DNA from: Sepiola atlantica
Taxonomy: Eukaryota > Mollusca > Cephalopoda > Sepiida > Sepiolidae
Assembly: GCA_963556195.1 (NCBI GenBank)
Contig: OY744525.1
Coordinates: 84,041,576 to 84,105,575, forward strand
Direction of reading: 5' to 3'
DNA: 64,000 nt
Part shown: positions 53,278-61,900 of the stretch, one piece after another
Layout of the letters: every line of letters starts with the position of its first letter
Position numbering within the stretch: position 1 is the first letter of the stretch
The notes under the pieces: generated by a model
What the model saw: only the letters and a program-made list of their open reading frames with translations
Told to the model about the DNA's origin: nothing
Databases searched by the model: none
Position numbers and translations under genes: made by a program

Positions 53278-54530
53278 ATAACTTCTCGGCCTTTTGGCTA
53301 AGATCAAAGTGTAGTATCTGTTCCGATGGATGCTGCACCCCATACTGGTATTGTCTGGATCTTCGGATCTGGATTTACGCCGGTCAATGGGTCTGTCCTG
53401 TGCAGTTCTGGGAAGTGGCGCTCCCAGGCTTTGCCTCCCCTCTTTGGGGAGGATTGAGTTTAGTGCTTAATGTCTGAGGCACTCTGCCCAGGCAATTTTT
53501 TAAAAGCCCCTAGCACTCCTCCTCTGGAGTGCATTCCCACTTTCCGACCTTGTGTCACATTCTACTGTGTGGGACGTAGATAAATAGGAGCTTTCTCGGC
53601 CTTTTGGCTAAGATCAAAGTGTAGTATCTGTTCCGATGGATGCTGCACCCCATACTGGTATTGTCTGGATCTTCGGATCTGAATTTACGCCGGTCAATGG
53701 GTCTGTCCTGTGCAGTTCTGGGAAGTGGCGCTCCCAGGCTTTGCCTCCCCTCTTTGGGGAGGATTGAGTTTAGTGCTTAATGTCTGAGGCACTCTGCCCA
53801 GGCAATTTTTTAAAAGCCCCTAGCACTCCTTCTCTGGAGTGCATTCCCACTTTCCGACCTTGTGTCACATTCTACTGTGTGGGACGTAGATAAATAGGAG
53901 CTTTGTCGGCCTTTTGGCTAAGATCAAAGTGTAGTATCTGTTCCGATGGATACTGCACGCCTGTCCTGTGCAGTTCTAGGAGGTCCACCCTCCCAGGCTT
54001 CGCCTCCCCTCTTTGGGGAGGAGTAAGTTTATTGCTTACTGCCTGAGGCGCCCCTACCGGGGAATGCCGACGGGGCTGCCCAGGCAATTTTTAATGGCCA
54101 GAGCGCTCACCTTCTCGGGCGCTGGCTTTTCAAATCCCACTTTCCGACCTTGTGTCACATACTCCCATTGTGGGTGGGCGTTAAATAACGCTTTGTCGGC
54201 CTTTTCGGCCTTCTGGCTAAGATCAAAGTGTAGTATCTGTTCCGATGGATACTGCACGCTTGTCCTGTGCAGTTCTAGGAGGTCCACCCTCCCAGGCTTC
54301 GCCTCCCCTCTTTGGGGAGGAGTAAGTTTATTGCTTACTGTCTGAGGCGCCCCTACCGGGGAATGCCGACGGGGCTGCCCAGGCAATTTTTAATGGCCAT
54401 AGCGCTCACCTTCTCGAGCGCTGGCTTTTCAAATCCCACTTTCCGACCTTGTGTCACATACTCCCATTGTGGGTGGGCGTTAAATAACGCTTTGTCGGCC
54501 TTTTGGCTAAGATCAAAGTGTAGTATCTGT
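53278..54530 (+). repeat. Tandem array of U2-snRNA-headed units (4 full + 1 partial)
   Basis: Each unit starts with a stretch matching the first ~43 nt of U2 snRNA (TTCTCGGCCTTTTGGCTAAG, ATCAAAGTGTAGTATCTGTTC), including the GTAGTA branch-point-recognition segment and the 5' stem-loop. It differs by one added A. Heads lie at about 53281, 53591, 53901, 54191 and 54490 (spacing 310, 310, 290, ~299). Units 1-2 share one body (CATACTGGTATTGTCTGGAT present). Units 3-4 share a shorter body with CCGGGGAATGCCGACGGGG, which is the type found dispersed. Bodies are rows of short hairpins. They do not match the rest of U2, so these are not ordinary U2 genes. Confidence 0.85.
53281..53325 (+). ncRNA. U2 snRNA 5'-domain-like sequence (first array unit)
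   Basis: ACTTCTCGGCCTTTTGGCTA, AGATCAAAGTGTAGTATCTG, TTC. Relative to the conserved U2 5' end it keeps the stem-loop I arms (CTCGGCC/GGC), the GTAGTA branch-site complement and the TCTGTTC that follows. After that the similarity ends. Whether it is transcribed is unknown. Confidence 0.6.
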
Positions 54531-54600
54531 TCTCGGCATTTTTGCCTTGAGATCAAGTGTATTATCTAGTCCTATCCGATAGGTGTCGATCTTACACTCT
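54528..54600 (+). repeat. Separate degenerate U2-like head at the array end
   Basis: TTCTCGGCATTTTTGCCTTG, AGATCAAGTGTATTATCTAG, TCCTATCCGATAGGTGTCG. It has the canonical ATCAAGTG (no extra A) and a TATCCGATAGG hairpin where U2 has stem IIa. It may derive independently from a true U2 gene. Confidence 0.55.
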
Positions 54601-54721
54601 CGAATCAAAAATCAGATTATCATTTTATTTTTTCATCCCTTTTCCTTTGGTGCACCTCCTCTCCCCTAAAGTACGGCTGATCGCGCCCACGGTAGGGATC
54701 TCTCTCACGCCGACTAATACT

Positions 54722-55795
54722 CAAACTCCCCAAAATTTCGCCTGAGCCGCTCATACCGCGAATGCCGACATTCCCCCATCCCCAGATTTCGCCTGAGGCG
54801 CTCATACCGACGAATGCCGACATTCCCCCTCCCCAAATTTCCCCTGAGGCGCTCATACCTGCGAATTCCGACATTCCCCCTCTCTAAATTCGGCCTGAGG
54901 GGCCCTGCTGACATTCCCCCTCCCCAGATTTGGCCTGAGGCGCTCATACCGGCGAATGCCGACATTCCTCCTCCCAAAATTCGGCCTGAATGCCGACGCT
55001 CCCACTCCCCAAATTTCGCCTGAGGCGCTCATACCGGCGAATGCCGACATTCCCCCTCCCCAGATTTGGCCTGAGCCGCCCCACCACCGAATGCCGACAC
55101 TCCCCCTCCCCCAAATTTCGCCTTAAGCGCTCATACCGCCGAATGCCGACACTCCCCCGCCCCCAAATTTCGCCTGAGGCGCTCATACCTGCGAATTCCG
55201 ACATTCCCCCTCCCTAAATTCGGCCTGAGGGGCCCTGCTGACATTCCCCCTCCCCAGATTTGGCCTGAGGCGCTCATACCGGCGAATGCCGACATTCCTC
55301 CTCCCAAAATTCGGCCTGAATGCCGACGCTCCCACTCCCCAAATTTCGCCTGAGGCGCTCATACCGGCGAATGCCGACATTCCCCCTCCCCAGATTTGGC
55401 CTGAGCCGCCCCACCACCGAATGCCGACACTCCCCCTCCCCCAAATTTCGCCTTAAGCGCTCATACCGCCGAATGCCGACACACCCCCGCCTCCAAATTT
55501 CGCCTGAGGCGCTCACACCGACGAATGTCGACGCTCCCCCTCCCCAAATTTGGCCTGAGGCGCTCATAACGGCGAATGCCGACACCCCCCCTCCCCCAAA
55601 TTTGGACTGAGGCGCCCGAATGCCGACACTCCCCCTCCCCCAAATTTGGCCTGATGCGCTCATACCAGCGAATGCCGACATTCCCCCTCCTCAGATTTGG
55701 CCTGAGGCGCCCCACCGCCGAATGCCAACACTCCCTCTCCCCAGATTTGGCCTGTGGCACTCACATCGGTGAATGCCGACATTCCCCCCCCCCCT
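54722..55795 (+). repeat. ~51-bp minisatellite with 330-bp higher-order duplication
   Basis: About 20 variants of GAATGCCGACATTCCCCCTC, CCCAAATTTCGCCTGAGGCG, CTCATACCGGC. A block at about 54843-55150 is repeated almost exactly at 55173-55480 (330 bp apart), including the truncated variant GGGGCCCTGCTGACATTCC. Several mutually overlapping open frames are artefacts of the repeat. Confidence 0.92.
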
Positions 55796-56274
55796 ATTTG
55801 GCCTGAAAGGAGGAGGTAATGCCTGGAAGTATTATATCAGGATAACAGAACGGCCATAGTGAGGAAGGGAGGGGGGAAGGAATATTAGCGTCTATTAATA
55901 ATTAAGAAAGAAAGTGTGGGAGTGAGAGGGGAAGAAGAAAGAAAGAAAAAAATGGTTGTAGTGTGAGTGAATTTCTACCCGCCACTCCCTTACTCTGACG
56001 TCATATCTAGTTTATCGTGACTTTGCATTATTTTTCTTCTCAAATTAGTATAAATAACGTTGAAAAATGGAGTTAAAAGCCACCCCCCATTGGAGAAAAG
56101 TGCTCAGTCGACCCCGGAATAGTCAATTTTTTTTTCCGGTTCCGAGATATTAGACGCGCCTGGGCTGGCCGGTCGGAATGATGTCACCCGTGTGACCGTG
56201 TGTTGGGTACTTTCGGAGGAGAAGCTTTACATACATACATACATACATACAGACAGGTGGGATTTATATAATAG
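55796..56274 (+). mobile_element. Tail of a repeat-rich element ending in (ACAT)n
   Basis: GAAAGGAGGAGGTAATGCCT, ATAACAGAACGG, AATATTAGCGTCTATTA, GTAGTGTGAGTGAATTTC, then TTAAAAGCCACCCCCCATTG. The last resembles the AAAAGCCCCCC...GATGAA part of the 322-bp satellite. It ends GCTTTACATACATACATACA, CAGGTGGGATTTATATAATAG, and the next base starts the ACTAGCGGGG head. Confidence 0.75.
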
Positions 56275-56541
56275 ACTAGCGGGGCTACCCGGCGTTGCTC
56301 GGGGTCATAAAAACATATAATTGAAGAGAAATCGCGTGTGTAACATCTTTATATTCAAACTTCTATTTCCCCCCTCCTCTATAGCCGTCTCTTTATCTTT
56401 CTACCTTTCTCTTCCCTGGTCGCCCCATTTCACAGCTACTTTCTCATTTTGCCTTTTGCGAAAGCTGCTTCTTCCCCACCATTTCTCCTACGTTTTCCAG
56501 GGCAATAGTATGACATATTTCTATAAAAAGTACCACCTCTA
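56275..56541 (+). mobile_element. Head of ACTAGCGGGG repeat-rich element, copy 2
   Basis: Near-identical to 47103-47370. It follows directly on the (ACAT)n tail of the preceding element. Confidence 0.8.
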
Positions 56542-56835
56542 TCTACGTTTACTATATAGGTACTTATCTCCGCTCTGGTATTCATACTATATACGTATGT
56601 ATCGCCACAATGGTGCGCAGACTATATACGTACCTACTGTCGCCCCAGTGCACATACTATATACATACTTATTGCCGCCCCGGTGCATATACTATAAAAG
56701 TACCTATTGCCGCCCCGGTATGCATGCTATATACGTACCTATCGCTGCTTCAGTGTGAATGATACATACGTACCTATCGCAGCCCAAGTGCGAATGCGAA
56801 ATACGCATCTATCACCGGCCCAGTGCGAATACTAT
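56542..56835 (+). repeat. CGCC-type minisatellite, copy 2
   Basis: About seven units of the ATATACGTACCTATCGCCGC type seen at 47371-48135. Confidence 0.88.
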
Positions 56836-57720
56836 ACCACAGAAGCCTCGTGGTCCTATACCGCAGAAGCACCCCACCCCTGGTTGCTATACCGCAGAAG
56901 CATCGTGATTCTATACTGCAGAAGCACCCCCCTGGGTGCAATACCACAGAAGCACCCCCCTGGGTGCCATACTGCAGAAGCACCCCCAGGGTGCCATACT
57001 CCAGAAGCAGCCTCCTGGTTGCCATACCGCAGAAGCCTCAGGTTCCTATTCTGCAAAAACACCCCCCGAGTGCCATACAAACAGAAGCACCCCCTCCCCC
57101 CCGTTGCTATACCAGAGAACCCCCCCCCTCCCCCGGTTGCTACACTGCAGAAGCCTCGTGGTCCTATACTGAGGAAGCACCCCCACCAGGTGCTATACCG
57201 CAGAAGCCTCGTGGTCCTATACCGCAGAAGCACCCTACCCTTAGCTGCTATACCGCAGAAGCTTCAAGTTCCTATACTGCAGAAGCAACCCCCCGGGTGC
57301 TATACCATAGAAGCACCCCCCTATACCGCAGAAGAACCCCCTGAGTGACATACCGCTGAAGCCTCCGACTCCTATACCGCAGAAGCACCACCCTCCGGTT
57401 GCTATACCACAGAAGTACCCACCAGTTGCTATACTGCAAGAGCAACTCCCCCCCGCGGTTTCTATACCGCAGAAGCACCCCCCAGGTGCCATACCGCAGA
57501 AGCACACCCTGGGTGCCATACCGCAAATACCTCAGGTTCCTATACTGCAGAAACACCCCCCCCCCTGTTTCTATACCGCAGAAGCACCCTCCCCCGCCTG
57601 CCATACTGCAGAAGCCTCAAGTTCCTATACCGCAGAAGCACTCCTCTGGTCCCCTACCGCAGAAGCCGCAGGTTCCTATACCGCAGAAGCACTCCCCAGG
57701 TTCAATACCGCAGAAGCTAC
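56836..57720 (+). repeat. CTATACCGCAGAAGCACCCCC minisatellite, block 1
   Basis: Units of about 26-31 bp: TGCTATACCGCAGAAGCACC then CCCCGGG with variable C-run. It yields long open frames in several frames on both strands (up to ~210 codons), all repeat artefacts. Confidence 0.93.
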
Positions 57721-57724
57721 TACT

Positions 57725-58548
57725 TACTGCCCCCCTCTCCTTTTCATCTGCAAAATAGTCAAAAAGGGAACGAAGATGGTGTTAAAATATTTTCCAAACC
57801 TATCACTACAGTAGCTCTATCTACGATATTGAGCACTTTTCTCCCAGACAACGCCGAGTACTTTGAAAATCAAGGAAGCCTCCTGAGCACTACTGAAATT
57901 ACTTAGGTAATCTCCGTCCTTTTCATCTGCAAAATAGTCCAAAGGGAAACGAAGATGGTGTTAAAATATTTTCAAAACATATCACTACAGTAGCTCTATC
58001 TAGGATATTGAGCACTTTTCTCCCGGACAACGTCAAATACTTTGAACATCAAGGAGGCCTCCTGAGCACTACTGAAATCACTTAGGAATCCTCCCTTCTT
58101 TTTTATCTGCAAAATAGTCCAAAGAGTAACGAAGATGGTGTTAAAATATTTACCAAACCTATCACTACAGTAGTTCTATCTAGGATATTCAGCACTTTTC
58201 TCCCGGACAACGCCGAGTAATTTAAAAATCAAGGGGCCTCCTGAGCACTACTGAAATTACTCTTATCGATTTCCCCTATCCTTTTCAGCGTTAATGCTGT
58301 TAAAATATTATCCAAACCTATCACTACAGTAGCTCTATCTAGGACATTGAGCAATTTTATCCCGGACAATGTAGAGTACTTTGACAATTAAGAAAGCCTC
58401 CTGAGCACTACTAAAATCACTTAGGTATCCTCCCTCTTTTTCATCTGCAAAATAACCAAAGGGGAACGAAGATGGCGTTAAAATATTTTCCAAACCTATC
58501 ACTACAGTAGCTCTATCTAGGATATTGAGCACTTTTCTCATGGACAAC
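57725..58548 (+). repeat. 179-bp satellite, diverged block
   Basis: Four to five monomers with AAACCTATCACTACAGTAGC, CTATCTAGGATATTGAGCAC and TCAAGGAGGCCTCCTGAGCA. One monomer (from ~58261) has a shorter linker TTTCCCCTATCCTTTTCAGC in place of the usual CTGCAAAATAGTCC linker. Confidence 0.9.
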
Positions 58549-58975
58549 GCCGAGAAGCATCGTGATTTTATACCGCAGAAGCACCCGCCCTAAGTGCCAT
58601 ACAGCAGAAGCACCCCCCGGGTGCCATACCACCTCATGGTTCCCTATTGCAGAACCACCCTCCGGTTGATATACCACAGAAGTAGCCCCCTGGTTGCTAT
58701 ATTGCAGAAGCACCCCCTGGTTTCTATAACACAGAAGCACCCCTCGGGTGCCATACCGCAGAAGCACCCCCCGGGTGCCATAGAGCAGAAACCCGAGGTT
58801 CCTATATCGCAAAGCACCCCCTGGTTTATATAACGCAATAGCACCCCTGATGCCATACCGCAGAAGCCTCAAGCTTCTATCCCGCAGAAGCACTCCCCTG
58901 GTGCCATACTGCCGAAGCCTCAGGTTCCTATACCGCAGAAGAACTCCCCGAGTGCAATACCGCAGAAGTCACTCT
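58549..58975 (+). repeat. CCGCAGAAGCACC minisatellite, block 2
   Basis: Same units as 56836-57720, inserted between satellite monomers. The exit sequence (ACCGCAGAAGTCACTCTTAC, TGACCCCCTCTCC) matches that of block 1 (57707-57745). Confidence 0.9.
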
Positions 58976-61900
58976 TACTGACCCCCTCTCCTTTTCATCT
59001 GCAAAATAGATTCTGTTAAAATATTATCCAAACCTATCACTACAGTAGCTCTATCTAGGACATTGAGCAATTTTCTTCCAAACAACGCTGAGTAATTTGA
59101 AAATCAAGGAGGCCTCCTGAGCACTACTGAAATCACTCTTATGGATTCCCCCATCCTTTTCAGCGTAGATACTGTTAAAATATTATCCAAACCTATCACT
59201 ACAGTAGCTCTATCTAAGACATTGAGCAATTTTCTCCCGGACAACGCCGAGTACTTTTAAAATCAAAGAGGCCTCCTGAGCACTACTGAATTCCTTTAGG
59301 TATCCTGTCTCCTTCTGATCTGCCAAATAGTCCAAAGTCGAACGAAGATGGCGTTAAAATATTTTCAAAACCTATCACTACAGTAGCTCTATCTAGGACA
59401 TTGAGCACTTTTCTCCTGGATAACGCCGCGTACTTTGCTAATCAAGGAAGCCTCCTGAGCACTACTGAAATCACTTAGGTATCCTCCCTCCTTTTCATCT
59501 GCCAAATAGTCCAAAGGGGAATGAAGATGGCATTTAAAAAATTTTCAAAACCTATCACTACAGTAGCTCTATTATGGATATTGAGCACTTTTCTTCCGGA
59601 CAACGCCGAGTACTTTGAAAATCAAGGAAGCCTCCTGAGCACTACTGAAATCACTCTTATCGATGATCCCATCCTTTTCAGCGTAGATGCTTTTAAAATA
59701 TTATCCAAACCTGTCACTACAGTAGCTCTATCTAGGACATTGAGCAATTTTCTCCCGGACAACGCCGAGTTCTTTGAAAATCAAAGAGGCCTCCTGAGCA
59801 CTACTGAAATTACATCGATTTCCCCATCCTTTTCAGCGTAGATGCTGTTAAAACATCATCAAAACTTATCACTACAGTAACTCTATCTATGACATTGAGC
59901 ACTTTTCTCCCGGACAACGCCAAGTAATTTGAAAAAAAAGAAGGCCTCCTGAGCACTACTTAAATTACTTAGGTATCCTTCCTCCTTTTCATCTGCAAAA
60001 TAGTTCAAAGGGGATCGAAGATGGCGTTAAAATATTTTCTAAACCTATCACTACAGTAGCTCTATCTAGGATATTGAGCACTTTTCTCCAGCACAACGCC
60101 GAGTACTTTGAAAATCAAGGAGGCCTCCTGAGCACTACTGAAATCACTCTTTTCGATTATCCCAACCATTTTCAGCGTAGATGCTGTTAAAATATTTTCC
60201 AAACCTATCACTACAGTAGCTCTATTATAGATATTGAGCACTTTTCTCCCGGACAACGCCGAATACTTTGAAAATCAAGGAGGCCTCCTGAGCACTACGT
60301 AAATTACTTAGGTATCCTCCCTCCTTTTCATCTGCAAAATAGTCCAAAGGGGATCGAAGATGGCGTTAAAATATTTTCCAAACCTATCACTACAGTAGCT
60401 CTATCTAAGATATTGAGCACTTTTCTCCCAGACAACGCCGAGTACTTTGAAAATCAAGGAGGCCTCCTGAGCACTACTGAAATTACTTAGGTATCGTCCC
60501 TCCTTTTTATCTGCAAAATAGTCCAAAGGGTAACGAAGATTGCGTTAAAATATTTTCCAAACCTATCACTACAGTAGCTCTATCTAGGATATTGAGCACT
60601 TTTCTCCTGGACAACGCCGAGTTCCTTGAAAATCAAGGAGGCCTCCTGAGCACTAATGAAATTACTTAGGTATCCTCCCTCCTTTTTATCTGCAAAATAG
60701 TCCAAAGAGTAACGAAGATGGCGTTAAAATATTTTCCAAACCTATCACTACAGTAGCTCTATCTAGGATATTGAGCCCTTTTCTCCCGGACAACGCCGAG
60801 TACATGAAAATCAAGGAGGCTTTCTGAGCACTACTGAAATTACTTAGGTATCCTCCCTCCTTTTCATCTGCAAAATAGTCCAAAGGGGAACGAAGATGGC
60901 GTTAAAATATTTTCCAAACCTATCACTACAGTAGCTCTATCTAGGATATTGAGCACTTTTCTCCCGGACAACGCCGAGTACTTTGAAAATCAAGGAGGCC
61001 TCCTGAGCACTACTGAAATTACTTAGGTATCCTCCCTCCTTTTCATCTGCAAAATAGTCCAAAGGGGAACGAAGATGGCGTTAAAATATTTTCCAAACCT
61101 ATCACTACAGTAGCTCTATCTAGGATATTGAGCACTTTTCTCCCGGACAACGCTGAGTACTTTAAAAATCAAGGAGGCCTCATGAGCACTACTGAAATTA
61201 CTTAGGTATCCTCCCTCCTTTTCATCTGCAAAATAGTCCAAATAGGAACGAAGATGGCGTTAAAATATTTTCCAAACCTATCACTACAGTAGCTCTATCT
61301 AGGATATCGAGCGCTTTTCTCCCGGACAACGCCGAATAATTTGAAAATCAAGGAGGCCTCCTGAGCACTACGTAAATTACTTAGGTATCCTCCCTCCTTT
61401 TCATCTGCAAAATAGTCCAAAGGGGAACGAAGATGGCGTTAAAATATTTTCCAAACCTATCACTACAGTAGCTCTATCTAGGATATTGAGCACTTTTCTC
61501 CCGGACAACGCCGAGTACTTTGAAAATCAAGGAGGCCTCCTGAGCACTACTGAAATTACTTAGGTATCCTCCCTGCTTTTCATCTGCAAAATAGTCCAAA
61601 GGGGAACGAAGATGGCGTTAAAATATTTTCCAAACCTATCACTACAGTAGCTCTATCTAGGATATTGAGCACTTTTCTCCCGGACAACGCCGAGTACTTT
61701 GAAAATCAAGGAGGCCTCCTGAGCACTACTGAAATTACTTAGGTATCCTCCCTCCTTTTCATCTGCAAAATAGTCCAAAGGGGAACAAAGATGGCGTTAA
61801 AATATTTTCCAAACCTATCACTATAGTAGCTCTATCTAGGATATTGAGCACTTTTCTCCCGGACAACGCCGAGTACTTTGAAAATCAAGGAGGCCCTCTG

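Noticed and set aside
54054..54386. Repeated ORFs (about 110 codons, both strands) in the U2-like array
   Set aside because: They recur because the DNA is repeated; the same peptide appears from the dispersed copy at 29.2 kb. The body is better explained by RNA hairpins than by a protein.
53281..54530. Functional U2 snRNA gene cluster
   Set aside because: Only the first ~43 nt resemble U2. The canonical Sm site region and stem-loops III/IV are absent and the head has an inserted A, so these are U2-derived repeats.
56707..57348. 213-codon open frame, the longest after the LINE endonuclease frame, and several overlapping frames on both strands
   Set aside because: It lies wholly in the CCGCAGAAGC minisatellite. 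Open frames occur in several frames on both strands at once, as expected from a repeat lacking stop-prone triplets.
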